From assembly GCA_002431395.1 (NCBI GenBank), contig DJEU01000059.1:1-64000 (forward strand): a stretch of DNA of 64,000 nucleotides. The letters are read 5' to 3'. Of the stretch, positions 7,499 to 16,986 are shown one piece after another. Within the stretch, counting starts at the first letter, position 1. The number at the start of each line of letters is the position of its first letter. The notes beneath the pieces are model-generated. The model made no database searches. It was not told where the DNA came from and saw only the letters and a program-made list of their open reading frames with translations. The DNA comes from Lachnoclostridium sp. UBA5890 (lineage in GTDB: Bacteria; Bacillota; Clostridia; Lachnospirales; Lachnospiraceae). A program made the position numbers and the translations under genes.

Positions 7499-9553
7499 TT
7501 GAAGGGCAACCGAATTCAGGGAACGCTTCGCTCGTATTTGCGGTGGCCGCTTTTATTGACCCCGCTGCTTTTGGCGATGAACGTTCATATCTATTTTGTG
7601 GATGTAAAAGCGGGAGCGATTATGACAATTTATGTGCTTCTGTATATGATCATTGCGTTTTTGCTATTGTATTATAAACGGGGACAGTTGTTGAAAGATA
7701 TTGTGACGTATGCGATCCGCTTCAATAATACGACCAAACGCCTGGCGAATGATCTGGATATTCCGGTTTTGATCGCGGATTATGCGGGAAATTGCCTGTG
7801 GCACAATAAAAATTTTGCTAAGCAGTTCTGCAATGAAGAGACATCAGGGAAATTTGCCGTAGATTCCGTGATTCCGAATCTTACGCTGGATACGTATCCA
7901 AAGACTTATGAGCAGAATTCCGAGATTCATTTTCACAATGATGATATTTTTTATAAAGCGGTTATTCAGAAAGTGAATGTGGACAAAGTCACCGGAGAAA
8001 ATGGAAAAAAAGCGGAAACCATGGGACTTGGGGACAATTTTTATGTGTTCTTCATTTACGATGAGACGGAGATTGTACATTATATTAAGGAAAACAATGA
8101 ACAGCGTTTGGATGTCGGACTGCTTTACATTGATAATTACGATGAATCGCTGGAGCAGGTGGACGAGGTGCGGCGAGCCCTTTTGTCAGCGTTGATTGAC
8201 CGAAAAATCAATAAATATATGATGAAGATTGATGCGATTACGAAAAAATTGGAAAAAGACAAGTACATTTTCCTTTTTAAGCACAAATATCTGTCATATC
8301 TGCAAAATGATAAATTTTCTCTTCTGGACGATATTCGAACGATCAACTCCCGAGAGGAGAGTTCGATTACGATCAGTATGGGAATCGGTACGCAGGGAGA
8401 TACCTATAAAAAACGTCAGGAATATTCCCGGACGGCGATCGATCTGGCACTTGCAAGAGGGGGGGACCAGGTTGTCGTTAAGACAAAGGATAATCTGTTG
8501 TATTATGGTGGAAAGAGCCGCCAGCAGGAGAAAAATACACGAGTAAAGGCAAGAGTAAAGGCACATGCGCTCCGCGAATCGATCGAAGTCGCAGAACAGG
8601 TCATCATTATGGGACATAGTCTGCCGGATGAAGATGCGCTGGGAAGTGCTGTCGGTATTTACCGTATCGCGGATTCGCTCGGAAAACGGGCACACATTGT
8701 CATCAATAAAGTGTCTGCTTCATTGCGGCCGGTTGTCAATATGCTGTTAGAAAATGGAGATTATCCGGAAGATTTTATTATCAGCGGAGAGACGGCCAAG
8801 GAAATATTTACCGAGGGAACGCTGCTTGTGATCGTGGATGTCAATCACGCTTCCTATACGGATGAGCCGGCACTTGTGACGATGGCATCGAGCCTTGTAG
8901 TGCTTGACCATCACCGCCAGTCGGGAGAATCTTTCCCGAATCCGACATTGTCCTACATTGAATCCTATGCTTCTTCGGCATGTGAGATGGTAGCAGAGAT
9001 TTTGCAGTACGTTGGAGATGAAGTAAAATTAAAATCGTATGAGGCCGATGTGATGTATTCGGGAATTATGATCGATACGAATAATTTCCTGAATAAACCG
9101 GGCGTTCGTACGTTTGAAGCGGTCGCTTTTTTACGCCGCTGTGGAGCAGATATCAGCCGAATTCGAAAATTGCTCCGCTGTGATATCAACGAATATAAGA
9201 TCCGTGCACAGGCTGTGCAGAATACGGAAATTTTTATGGAACATTATGCTATCGCGCAATGTGATGCCAACGGCTGCGAGTCACCGACGATCGTAGGTGC
9301 GAAGATTGCCAATGAACTTCTTGATGTGGATAAGATCAAAGCGACATTTGTTCTTACTGAATATGAAGGCAAAGTGTACGTCAGTGCGAGATCCATCGAC
9401 GAGCTCAATGTGCAGATTGTTATGGAACGTCTCGGCGGAGGCGGACATATTAACAGTGCCGGAACGCAACTGGAAAATTGTACACTTGCAGAAGGGGCAG
9501 AGATCATACGCCAGACATTGCAGCAAATGCAGCAGGATGGAGATTTGATATAG
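7499..9553 (+). CDS. gdpP: Cyclic-di-AMP phosphodiesterase GdpP
   Basis: 684 residues. Two N-terminal transmembrane helices (about 15-60), a degenerate PAS domain, a degenerate GGDEF domain (ALARGGDQVVV) and a DHH-DHHA1 catalytic half. Catalytic motifs are GHSLPDEDALGS, VDVNH, LDHHRQ and GGGGHINSAGTQ. It hydrolyses c-di-AMP to pApA and so tunes potassium, osmotic and wall homeostasis. TTG 7499 follows AAGGAGG at 7485-7491; longer in-frame readings run back into rpsR and the hairpin element. Followed by rplI and dnaB as in other Firmicutes. Confidence 0.94.
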   Translation: MKGNRIQGTLRSYLRWPLLLTPLLLAMNVHIYFVDVKAGAIMTIYVLLYMIIAFLLLYYKRGQLLKDIVTYAIRFNNTTKRLANDLDIPVLIADYAGNCLWHNKNFAKQFCNEETSGKFAVDSVIPNLTLDTYPKTYEQNSEIHFHNDDIFYKAVIQKVNVDKVTGENGKKAETMGLGDNFYVFFIYDETEIVHYIKENNEQRLDVGLLYIDNYDESLEQVDEVRRALLSALIDRKINKYMMKIDAITKKLEKDKYIFLFKHKYLSYLQNDKFSLLDDIRTINSREESSITISMGIGTQGDTYKKRQEYSRTAIDLALARGGDQVVVKTKDNLLYYGGKSRQQEKNTRVKARVKAHALRESIEVAEQVIIMGHSLPDEDALGSAVGIYRIADSLGKRAHIVINKVSASLRPVVNMLLENGDYPEDFIISGETAKEIFTEGTLLVIVDVNHASYTDEPALVTMASSLVVLDHHRQSGESFPNPTLSYIESYASSACEMVAEILQYVGDEVKLKSYEADVMYSGIMIDTNNFLNKPGVRTFEAVAFLRRCGADISRIRKLLRCDINEYKIRAQAVQNTEIFMEHYAIAQCDANGCESPTIVGAKIANELLDVDKIKATFVLTEYEGKVYVSARSIDELNVQIVMERLGGGGHINSAGTQLENCTLAEGAEIIRQTLQQMQQDGDLI

Positions 9554-9571
9554 AAAAATGGAGGTAATACG

Positions 9572-10018
9572 ATGAAAGTTATTTTATTAGAAGATGTAAA
9601 ATCGCTTGGAAAAAAGGGAGAAGTAGTCAATGTAAACGATGGTTACGCGAGAAACCTTTTGTTTAAGAAAAACCTCGGCATTGAGGCGACCAAACAGAAC
9701 CTCAATGATCTGAAACTGCAGAAGCAGAACAATGATAAATTAGAAGCAGAGCGGCTGGAAGAAGCCAAAGAACTGGCGAAAGAACTGGAGAAGAAAGAAG
9801 TTGTGCTCGCGATCAAAACCGGTTCCGACGGACGTGTATTTGGTTCTGTTTCGACGAAAGAAATTGCAGAAGCTGCAAAAGAACAGCTTGGCTATGAATT
9901 GGACAAAAAGAAGATGCATTTGAAAGATGCGATCAAGAGCATTGGAACCTTTCATGTACCGGTAAAACTGCATCCGAAAGTAACGGTAGAATTGAAAGTG
10001 GTAGTAAAGGAGAAATAA
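9572..10018 (+). CDS. rplI: 50S ribosomal protein L9
   Basis: 148 residues of normal length: N-terminal domain [19 protein letters not shown] with GYARNLL, long connecting helix (about 45-75) and C-terminal domain. TGGAGG precedes ATG 9572, 18 bp after gdpP. Binds 23S rRNA near the L1 stalk. Confidence 0.97.
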   Translation: MKVILLEDVKSLGKKGEVVNVNDGYARNLLFKKNLGIEATKQNLNDLKLQKQNNDKLEAERLEEAKELAKELEKKEVVLAIKTGSDGRVFGSVSTKEIAEAAKEQLGYELDKKKMHLKDAIKSIGTFHVPVKLHPKVTVELKVVVKEK

Positions 10019-10024
10019 TACAGC

Positions 10025-11365
10025 ATGGAAGAACAGGTGATTAAAAAAATTCTTCCCCACAGTGCAGAAGCAGAGCAGTCTGTGATCGGAGCGATGATCA
10101 TGGATCAGGAGGCTATTCTGACAGCGTCGGAAATTCTGACATCGGATGATTTTTACAATCCGCAGTTCCGAACCCTTTACGATGCTATGCTGGCGTTGTA
10201 TCAGGAAGGAAAACCGGTGGATCTGGTTACCCTTCAAAATCGTCTGCAGGAGATGAATGTGCCGGCAGAACTTTGCAGTGTCGAATTTATCAGTAATATC
10301 ATTGCGGCTGTTCCTACCTCGGCCAATGTAAAATATTATTCCGAAATTGTACGTCAGAAAGCGGTGCTGCGCCGGTTGATCCGGGTGACAGAGGGCATCG
10401 CCAATGAATGTTATCAGGACAATGAAAAACTGGAAGATATATTAGAACAGACAGAAAAACAAGTATTTGATGTTGTACAGAACCGCGCAAGCAGCGATTT
10501 TGTGCCGATCCGCCAAGTGGCATTGGAAACTCTTGACAGCATTCAGAGTGCTGCGAAAAATGCCGGAGCGGTGACGGGAGTTTCGACCGGATTTTATGAT
10601 CTGGATGCCCGCACAGCCGGATTGCAGAAGTCCGATCTGATTCTGATCGCGGCACGTCCGTCTATGGGAAAAACGGCGTTTGTATTGAACATTGCGGAAA
10701 ATGTGGCAATTAAAAACAACATAACAACTGTTATTTTCAGCCTGGAAATGTCGCGCGTGCAGCTGGCAAAACGTTTGATTTCCATGAACTCCCATGTGGA
10801 TTCGCAGAAAATTCGTACGGGACAGCTGGAAGACCAGGAATGGCGGGATCTGACGGAAAGTACCGTAATCCTGGGAGAATCGGCGTTGGTAATTGACGAT
10901 ACTCCGGGGATCAGTATTGCAGAACTTCGTTCCAAGTGCCGTAAATTGAAACTTGAGAAAAATCTTGGACTTATCATAATCGACTACTTACAGTTGATGT
11001 CAGGTTCGGGCGGAAATAAAAATGAATCGAGACAGCAGGAGATCTCTGACATTTCGCGTTCGCTGAAAGCACTTGCCCGTGAGGTCGACTGTCCGGTTAT
11101 TGCACTGTCGCAGCTGAGCCGTGCGGTGGAAAAACGTGACGATAAGCGGCCGATGCTTTCCGACCTTCGTGAATCCGGAGCCATTGAGCAGGATGCTGAC
11201 GTGGTAATGTTTATATACCGTGATGAGTATTATAATAAAGATTCTGACAGCAAGGGAATTACCGAGATCATTATCGGAAAACAGAGAAATGGTCCGACGT
11301 GTACTGTGCAGTTGAAGTGGCTGGCGGAATTGACGAAATTTGCAAACTTAGACCTGAGATCCTAG
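10025..11365 (+). CDS. dnaB: Replicative DNA helicase DnaB
   Basis: 446 residues. N-terminal DnaB domain (about 8-115, PHSAEAEQSVIGAMI), linker, and RecA-like ATPase domain with Walker A ARPSMGKTAF (about 213), Walker B LIIIDYLQLM, the SRSLKALARE region and the arginine-finger segment RDEYYN. Its ribosome binding site AAGGAGAAA overlaps the end of rplI, 6 bp upstream, indicating translational coupling. Confidence 0.97.
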   Translation: MEEQVIKKILPHSAEAEQSVIGAMIMDQEAILTASEILTSDDFYNPQFRTLYDAMLALYQEGKPVDLVTLQNRLQEMNVPAELCSVEFISNIIAAVPTSANVKYYSEIVRQKAVLRRLIRVTEGIANECYQDNEKLEDILEQTEKQVFDVVQNRASSDFVPIRQVALETLDSIQSAAKNAGAVTGVSTGFYDLDARTAGLQKSDLILIAARPSMGKTAFVLNIAENVAIKNNITTVIFSLEMSRVQLAKRLISMNSHVDSQKIRTGQLEDQEWRDLTESTVILGESALVIDDTPGISIAELRSKCRKLKLEKNLGLIIIDYLQLMSGSGGNKNESRQQEISDISRSLKALAREVDCPVIALSQLSRAVEKRDDKRPMLSDLRESGAIEQDADVVMFIYRDEYYNKDSDSKGITEIIIGKQRNGPTCTVQLKWLAELTKFANLDLRS

Positions 11366-11436
11366 AAAAAAGGAAAACGGTGTCGAAGGCGCAAAACTTT
11401 TGTCAAACGGTTTTTTAAAAGATAGAACGAAGAGAC

Positions 11437-11464
11437 TTGAAGTCCTTTCTCTTAATGTTATACT
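11437..11464 (+). promoter_or_regulatory. Promoter of the MerR-like gene
   Basis: TTGAAG (11437-11442), 16-bp spacer, TATACT (11459-11464). The spacer carries the left arm of the inverted repeat at 11441-11501. Confidence 0.6.
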
Positions 11465-11501
11465 TGAACTAAGGGACAAGTATTCATTAAAGGAAAGGAC
11501 T
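11441..11501 (+). promoter_or_regulatory. Inverted repeat spanning promoter and RBS of the MerR-like gene
   Basis: AGTCCTTTCTCTTAATG (11441-11457) is the reverse complement of 11485-11501 at 15 of 17 positions. The left arm lies in the promoter spacer, the right arm contains the AGGAAAGGA ribosome binding site. Read from dnaB, the hairpin followed by GATTTTATTTT could act as a terminator; as DNA it could be an operator. Confidence 0.55.
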
Positions 11502-11512
11502 GATTTTATTTT

Positions 11513-12070
11513 ATGAAGGAACCGGTACAATTATGTTATACGATTTCAGAAGCAGCAAAAGTAATGGAAGTAGAGCCGCATGTGCTGCGCTATTGGGAAG
11601 AAGAATTAGGGCTTGATATCTCACGAAATTCGATGGGGCACCGAATTTACACGGACGATGATCTGAAGACATTCCGCTCGATCAAACAGTTAAAGGCGAA
11701 TCATGTAGCATTAAAGGAAATACGCCAGCAGATTGTGGTATCCGGGGAAAAAACTCCGTTAAAAAAAGATTGTGAAAAAGAATTTTGTGGCGATAAAATG
11801 ACACAATTTAAGACTATACTTTCTAATATCATAAAGGACGCCATAAATGAGAATACCGGCGAATTGAGTTCGCAGATCAGCTCTCAGGTTTCGGACGATG
11901 TGCGCAAGGAGATGGATTATCTCGCACGCATGCAGGAAGAAGAGCAGGAGGCGCGGTTTAAAAAATTGGATGAAACCATTCGTACATTACAAAAAGCAAG
12001 GCAGGAGGCAGCCATCGCTTCGATGGAAGAAAAAAATTCGAAAAAGAAAAAGCGGCTTTTTAAACGCTGA
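11513..12070 (+). CDS. MerR-type DNA-binding regulator with coiled-coil tail
   Basis: 185 residues. A MerR winged HTH occupies residues 8-75 (YTISEAAKVMEVEPHVLRYWEEE, then MGHRIYTDDDLKTF). The effector part is replaced by a helical segment rich in Glu/Arg/Gln (about 120-175) and a basic tail KKKKRLFKR. This resembles RacA-like chromosome-anchoring proteins and Clostridia regulators of unknown target more than metal-sensing MerR. The basic end could contact DNA or membrane. Own promoter; position behind dnaB makes a chromosome-related role conceivable but unproved. Confidence 0.8.
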   Translation: MKEPVQLCYTISEAAKVMEVEPHVLRYWEEELGLDISRNSMGHRIYTDDDLKTFRSIKQLKANHVALKEIRQQIVVSGEKTPLKKDCEKEFCGDKMTQFKTILSNIIKDAINENTGELSSQISSQVSDDVRKEMDYLARMQEEEQEARFKKLDETIRTLQKARQEAAIASMEEKNSKKKKRLFKR

Positions 12071-12122
12071 GTAAAATTTACGAAAAATTTTTCGTAAATC
12101 GAGAATTTTTTGTGATAAGTGC

Positions 12123-12151
12123 TTGCATTCTTATTGTTTAAATGTTATAAT
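12123..12151 (+). promoter_or_regulatory. Strong promoter of the secreted Ig-like protein gene
   Basis: TTGCAT (12123-12128), 17-bp spacer, TATAAT (12146-12151), giving a leader of about 65 nt. Confidence 0.8.
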
Positions 12152-12221
12152 GTTTTCACAATATTGCCGTGCGTATTTGTCGGTTTTCACAAATATGGAC
12201 GCTAAAATTAAAGGAGGAAGA

Positions 12222-13157
12222 ATGTTTATGTTCTCAAAAGTATCAAAGAAAATTGTAGCAGCAACATTGGCAGTAGCAGTAACTGTTTCATGCGCTAGCA
12301 TTGCTGATACAAAAGACGCATCTGCAGCAGCAAAATTGAGCAAAAAATCACTCAGCATGACTGTTGGCGGAAAAGATGTTAAATTGAAAGCAAGCGCAAA
12401 AGCAAAATGGTCTACAAGCAACAAACAGGTTGCAACCGTTAAAGGTAAAGGTAAGACCGGTACAGTTACAGCAGTAGGTAAAGGTTCTTGTACAATTACA
12501 GCAAAAGTTGGAAAGGAAAAACTTTCTTGCAAAGTTAAAGTAGCTGCAGCTAAAGCTGGTACAGTAATTTATGACCTTGCAAAAGAGACAGGATCTAATG
12601 CGGAGACTGGTGAGTCTTGGGCAGCACCTATAAAATGTCCTTACAGCTCATTCAAGTACAGCAGTTTCTCTATGTGGCTCTGCCGTGCAACATTCTATGA
12701 TCCAGCAAATGGTGGTAAAGACTACAGAGGTAAAAAGATCAACTGTTCTGTAACAGTTAAGAACTCCGGTAAAAACGACCTTGCTGAACTTGGTTTCTGC
12801 TTCAACTACACCAAAGGTGGAAGCGACGGATCTTATCCATTTGCATTCCATGTAATCGATTCTAAGTTGAGAGCTAAAATCGCTAAGAAAGCTGGTAAGA
12901 AATGGACTCTTGCTCAGGTTAAGAAAGACAAACAGCACAAACATGCAACAGTTAAAGAAGGAAAGATTAAGAAAGGTAAGACATATACTTACAACTTCTC
13001 TTTCACAATCCCAGCTGATGCTATGAACGGTGATAAAGATTCCGAGACAGGTTTGAACTACCCAATCATGTTCTTCATTCCTAACTTGAAAGATAACTCA
13101 CCTTATCAGACAGGTGACCAGATTACAGTATTGAAAGCTAAATTTACTGTAGCATAA
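12222..13157 (+). CDS. Secreted Ig-like (BIG2) protein, unknown C-terminal domain
   Basis: 311 residues. Signal peptide about 1-35 (VAATLAVAVTVSCASIADTKDASA), BIG2-like domain about 37-105 (KSLSMTVGGKDVKLKAS...WSTSNKQVATVKGKGKTGTVTAVGKG) and a C-terminal region of about 200 residues predicted as beta-rich with paired cysteines (CSVTVKNSGKNDLAELGF). A strong promoter, AAGGAGG and a uniform, A/T-ending codon choice suggest high expression. Two in-frame ATGs (12222, 12228) are compatible with the ribosome binding site. No catalytic motif or LPXTG seen; possibly a wall or carbohydrate-binding surface protein. Confidence 0.75.
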   Translation: MFMFSKVSKKIVAATLAVAVTVSCASIADTKDASAAAKLSKKSLSMTVGGKDVKLKASAKAKWSTSNKQVATVKGKGKTGTVTAVGKGSCTITAKVGKEKLSCKVKVAAAKAGTVIYDLAKETGSNAETGESWAAPIKCPYSSFKYSSFSMWLCRATFYDPANGGKDYRGKKINCSVTVKNSGKNDLAELGFCFNYTKGGSDGSYPFAFHVIDSKLRAKIAKKAGKKWTLAQVKKDKQHKHATVKEGKIKKGKTYTYNFSFTIPADAMNGDKDSETGLNYPIMFFIPNLKDNSPYQTGDQITVLKAKFTVA

Positions 13158-13191
13158 TTTGGTTTACCGAATCTAATTTAAGAACATAATC

Positions 13192-13226
13192 AAAGAGACT
13201 GTGCTTTATGCACAGTCTCTTTTTTG
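13192..13226 (+). terminator. Terminator of the Ig-like protein gene
   Basis: 13-bp perfect stem AAAGAGACTGTGC/GCACAGTCTCTTT with TTTAT loop and T-run. Confidence 0.93.
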
Positions 13227-13260
13227 GGAAAAAATCTTTTTCAAGGGAATAAGTCCGCCT

Positions 13261-14610
13261 CTATTTCTCCGGAATCCAGATCTCGCCGGAGCAAGCCGGC
13301 AGTGTGATGTTCAGCATGCCATTTTCCGGTGTTACGGTTTTGCCGGACAGGGCGCCGGTGTAGGAAGCGGCGGAAGCGTTGCGGACGGAAAGAAAAGCTT
13401 CGTTTTCGTCATTGTTCACGGTTACGATCACGGAAGTGTCATCCTTGGTGCGGCTGAACGCATATTGACGGTTTGTCAGCAAAAGTTCCTGATAACTGCC
13501 GTGAGATAATGCTTTTGTTTCCTGTCGAGCTTTACCAAGTTTTGAAATAAGTTCCACACGTTTTTGTGCATCTGCATTTTCATCAAAATCGGAAAGCGTG
13601 AGATGCGGGCGAAGAGAATCGTCTGATCCATTTTCTTTTCGACCTTCGATTCCAAATTCGGAACCGTAGTACAGGGAAGGGATTCCCGGTAATGTGTATA
13701 AAAGAATATGAACCGGTGTAAAATGTTCTTTCGCATTCAGTTTCGTATAGATACGCTCGACATCATGGTTGTCCACAAAATTGTATAATTTCAGAGAGTC
13801 CGAATGGTTGGACAACATTTGATGCAGATAATTTACAGTATGTGCGATCTCGAAATAATTGTGGTCGTTGTGACCGGAGAACAGTGCTTTGTGAAGCTGG
13901 TAGTTTGTAACCGAATGCAACATGTCGCCACCGACCCAGCGGCCGTAATCTCCGTGAATCACTTCGCCCATAAGCCAGAATTCCGGTTTTACTTCATTGG
14001 CAGTTTGTCGGAGAGCTTTCATGAAATCAAAATCCAAAACGTCTGCAGCATCAAGGCGGATGCCATCAATATCAAACTCACTTACCCAGAAACGAATCAC
14101 ATCGCAGATATAATCTTTTACTGCCGGATTGCGCTGGTTCAATTTAACAAGCAGATTGTAACCCCCCCAGTTTTCGTAGGAAAACCCGTCGTTGTATTCA
14201 TTGTTTCCGCTAAAGTTGACATTGCAGTACCAGTCAAGATAGGAGGAAGATTCACGGTTTTTCAAAATATCCCGGAAGGCGAAAAAGTCACGACCGGTGT
14301 GGTTAAATACACCATCAAATATAACGTGTACATTTTTCTCATGACAATAGGTTACAAAATTTTTTAAATCTTCATTGGTGCCAAGACGGCAGTCCAGTTT
14401 TTTATAATCCGTAGTCTCATATCCGTGACCGACCGATTCGAAGAGTGGACCGATGTACAAGGCATTGCAGCCGAGGGATATCAGATGGTCAACCCAAGGG
14501 AGGCAGTCGTTCAGACGGTGAGAGATACCTTCGTACGTATTTTGCTTTTCAGCACCACAAAGTCCAAGTGGATAAATGTGGTAAAAAATTGCTTCATCAT
14601 ACCAAGCCAT
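13261..14610 (-). CDS. Cytoplasmic GH13 alpha-amylase-family enzyme (maltodextrinase-like)
   Basis: 449 residues without signal peptide. The GH13 barrel shows region I VIFDGVFNHTG, region II GIRLDAAD (nucleophile Asp), region III WLMGEVIHGDY (acid/base Glu) and region IV FVDNHDVERI (transition-state Asp). Size and lack of export suit hydrolysis of imported maltodextrins or cyclodextrins. Start ATG at 14610 (MAWYDEAIFY) has AAAAGGAGACAAAATT upstream; a longer reading adds 32 residues without support. Monocistronic between two plus-strand units. Exact specificity cannot be read from motifs. Confidence 0.88.
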   Translation of the reverse strand: MAWYDEAIFYHIYPLGLCGAEKQNTYEGISHRLNDCLPWVDHLISLGCNALYIGPLFESVGHGYETTDYKKLDCRLGTNEDLKNFVTYCHEKNVHVIFDGVFNHTGRDFFAFRDILKNRESSSYLDWYCNVNFSGNNEYNDGFSYENWGGYNLLVKLNQRNPAVKDYICDVIRFWVSEFDIDGIRLDAADVLDFDFMKALRQTANEVKPEFWLMGEVIHGDYGRWVGGDMLHSVTNYQLHKALFSGHNDHNYFEIAHTVNYLHQMLSNHSDSLKLYNFVDNHDVERIYTKLNAKEHFTPVHILLYTLPGIPSLYYGSEFGIEGRKENGSDDSLRPHLTLSDFDENADAQKRVELISKLGKARQETKALSHGSYQELLLTNRQYAFSRTKDDTSVIVTVNNDENEAFLSVRNASAASYTGALSGKTVTPENGMLNITLPACSGEIWIPEK

Positions 14611-14741
14611 AATTTTGTCTCCTTTTCCAAAGTATTTCTGCCGGAATATTCTGGCAGACAATCTTATTATACTACATTTTTGATAAAAAAGTGATTTTAA
14701 TTTCATTTTAATTAAATTTGTTATAATTCTTATATCATAAT

Positions 14742-14770
14742 TTGTGTTTCGTGTTTCATTGTGTTATACT
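14742..14770 (+). promoter_or_regulatory. Promoter of the six-gene exporter operon
   Basis: TTGTGT (14742-14747), 17-bp spacer, TATACT (14765-14770), 41 bp before the first lipoprotein gene. Confidence 0.65.
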
Positions 14771-14811
14771 GAAAAAAGAGAATAACGTTATGATAGAATG
14801 GAGGAAGACGA

Positions 14812-15843
14812 GTGAAGAGAAGGTTATTGTTGGCGGCCGGCGTAGCATTTTCGATGTGTCTGACCGGATGTGGGATTCTGCCCACAGAGGAAGAATTTGA
14901 TGCGGCACCGGTGGTAAAAGAATATGAGGGTGCCAGTTTCAATAAAGTAGCTGTCACACGGGGAACATTGGCAAAAACAGAGGAGATTTCCGGAAAATAT
15001 AAAGGAACCGTCAAAGAAGATATTGAACCCGACGGCGCGAGCGTGATCAAGAAGATTTATGTTAAAAAAGGCGACCGCGTGAAAGCCGGGGATGTTATCA
15101 TGCAGTATGAACTGCCGGGAAGTGAAAAAACTTTGAAGGAGTCCAATGAAAAAATTGCGAAAACGGAGCTGCAGATCAAGCAGGCGAAAGAACTTATGAC
15201 TCTGGAAGTAGAAAAACAGAAAAAAACCGGTGGTGGAAAAAGCGAGATTGAAAATGCAAAAAATCAATACGAACAGCAGATCAAAGCCTTGGAATCCAGT
15301 CTGGAACTTTTGAAAATGGATGCGAAAATTGCAAAAGAAGAGATCAAAGATGAACAGATCACGGCATCGGTAAACGGCGTAGTGACGTATGTTGACAGCA
15401 AGGCCGAGGGTACATATGGAACCGAGGGTGAGGCAGCAGTCAAGATCGAAGGAAAGAAAAAGAACCGCTTTGAGGCAAACAGCAAATATGCTTCGCATTG
15501 TAAAGAGGGCGATATCGTTACGATTGAAGTGAAAGGCCAGGAATACAAGGTGACGATAAAACGGGATAAAGAATCTACCGATTCGGTTTATTTTTATCCA
15601 AAGACAAAATTGAATTTGGAAGATGGAACGGTGTGCTCCTATCAGGTGGTATTGAAAGAGCGCAAAGATATATTGTATCTGCCGTCGTCGATCGTGTATT
15701 CGATGGGTGACAAACATGTGGTGTACTATGAAGATGCCAATGGTTTGAAATCGACAAAAGAAGTTTCAGTGGGCGAGACAATTGATAACTTTATTGAGAT
15801 TACGGGCGGTTTGGAAGAAAACGAGCAAGTGATAGCGAATTAG
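14812..15843 (+). CDS. Membrane-fusion lipoprotein 1 of an ABC exporter
   Basis: 343 residues. Lipoprotein signal with lipobox LTGC (Cys about 20). A biotinyl/lipoyl-like half (VKKGDRVKAGDVIMQYE), a coiled-coil hairpin (about 100-190, rich in Lys/Glu/Gln) and the returning beta-barrel region with DILYLPSSIVYSMGDKHVVY. This is the HlyD/MacA adaptor layout. GTG 14812 follows ATGGAGGAAG. First gene of a run of six that ends at 22650; in a Gram-positive it would sit outside the membrane beside the FtsX-type permease. Confidence 0.85.
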   Translation: MKRRLLLAAGVAFSMCLTGCGILPTEEEFDAAPVVKEYEGASFNKVAVTRGTLAKTEEISGKYKGTVKEDIEPDGASVIKKIYVKKGDRVKAGDVIMQYELPGSEKTLKESNEKIAKTELQIKQAKELMTLEVEKQKKTGGGKSEIENAKNQYEQQIKALESSLELLKMDAKIAKEEIKDEQITASVNGVVTYVDSKAEGTYGTEGEAAVKIEGKKKNRFEANSKYASHCKEGDIVTIEVKGQEYKVTIKRDKESTDSVYFYPKTKLNLEDGTVCSYQVVLKERKDILYLPSSIVYSMGDKHVVYYEDANGLKSTKEVSVGETIDNFIEITGGLEENEQVIAN

Positions 15844-15867
15844 GCGAAGGATTGGAGGTTACATAAA

Positions 15868-16986
15868 GTGAAGAAAAAGATACAGATAGGTGTAGTCCTT
15901 TTGGCCGTTTCGATGATGAGCTGCGGCTGTGGAAAATCGGCTCAGAATGCCGGAGATGTACCGGAATTGATTGAAGCAGTCGGGGTTGATATGGATACGG
16001 CGGTAGTGAAAAAAATGGATCTGAGTGGTGTGACTTCTTTCTCCGCGCAGATTGTTCCGAAAATTGAAAAGATGGCATTCCTTTCTTCGGGAAGCATCGA
16101 TCAGATGAAAGTGTCGATCGGAGACAAAGTGAAGAAAGGCCAGCTTCTTGCCACATTGGCAGGCGGAAGCGGAAAAGTGAAATCGCTCAAGGAAGAGATC
16201 GCCTCCCTCAAAGAGACCAATGAGGGGACAAATCAGCAGAGTGAGTACGATATCGAGATGTTAGAAGAAAATCTTTCTGATCTGAAAAAGCAGGCAAAGG
16301 CTGTGAAAAACAGTAAGCAGAAAAAGGCACTGAAAAATCAGATCGTTGAGAAAGAGGAAGAGATAAAGATTGCAAAAGTGAAATTGGAGCAGCAGAAAGA
16401 ATTGCAGCAGCTGGAGATCCGCCAGAAAGAGGCAGATATCAAAGAGGCACAGAAGAGCACGAAAAATTCAAAACTGTATTCGACTATAGATGGCGAGGTC
16501 ATCAGTACAAGCGGCGGAAGCGGTTACATGGTACAGGGAGGAAGCGTGGCGATCCAGGTTGCGAACATGAATGCTCCTCGCCTGAAGACGGCGTATGTTT
16601 CCGATAGCAAACTGGCGAAAGCGAGCAGTTATGTGGCGATTGTAGATGGAAAAAAATACAAAGTAGAAGTTGAAGAACAGGAAGTGTCAAGACAGGATAT
16701 CGAGATGGGAAATTATCCGAAAAACAGTTGGTTTGACTTTGTGGCAGAGCATGTGGACGCGAAAGTCGGCGGCTCGGCGACAATCGAATTGTACACCGAT
16801 ACAGTGAAAGATGCACTTGTCGTACCAGCCAATGCGGTATATCGTTCCAAAGAAGAATCCTACGTTTATCTGGTAGAAGGTGATGCGAAGACCAAAACCA
16901 TCGTAAAGACCGGGACCGAAACGGATGCTTACATACAGATTGAAAGTGGAGTAAAGGAGGGAGATGTAGTCTATGTGGAAGGTTAA
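15868..16986 (+). CDS. Membrane-fusion lipoprotein 2
   Basis: 372 residues. Lipoprotein-type signal with MMSC/SCGC near residue 20, lipoyl-like motif VSIGDKVKKGQLLATLAGG (about 90-108), long coiled coil (about 115-200, Lys/Glu-rich), then ALVVPANAVYRSKEESYVYLVEG barrel end. GTG start behind TTGGAGGTT. Distinct in sequence from the first and third adaptors, so not a recent duplicate. Ends 14 bp inside the next gene. Confidence 0.85.
   Translation: MKKKIQIGVVLLAVSMMSCGCGKSAQNAGDVPELIEAVGVDMDTAVVKKMDLSGVTSFSAQIVPKIEKMAFLSSGSIDQMKVSIGDKVKKGQLLATLAGGSGKVKSLKEEIASLKETNEGTNQQSEYDIEMLEENLSDLKKQAKAVKNSKQKKALKNQIVEKEEEIKIAKVKLEQQKELQQLEIRQKEADIKEAQKSTKNSKLYSTIDGEVISTSGGSGYMVQGGSVAIQVANMNAPRLKTAYVSDSKLAKASSYVAIVDGKKYKVEVEEQEVSRQDIEMGNYPKNSWFDFVAEHVDAKVGGSATIELYTDTVKDALVVPANAVYRSKEESYVYLVEGDAKTKTIVKTGTETDAYIQIESGVKEGDVVYVEG

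Noticed and set aside
12123..12221. Upstream extension of the Ig-like protein to a TTG at 12123
   Set aside because: The TTG is the -35 box of the promoter and a strong AAGGAGG site lies just before 12222.
14824..15717. 297-codon minus-strand frame
   Set aside because: Antisense to the first adaptor lipoprotein; Phe/Leu-rich translation arises from Lys/Glu codons on the other strand.
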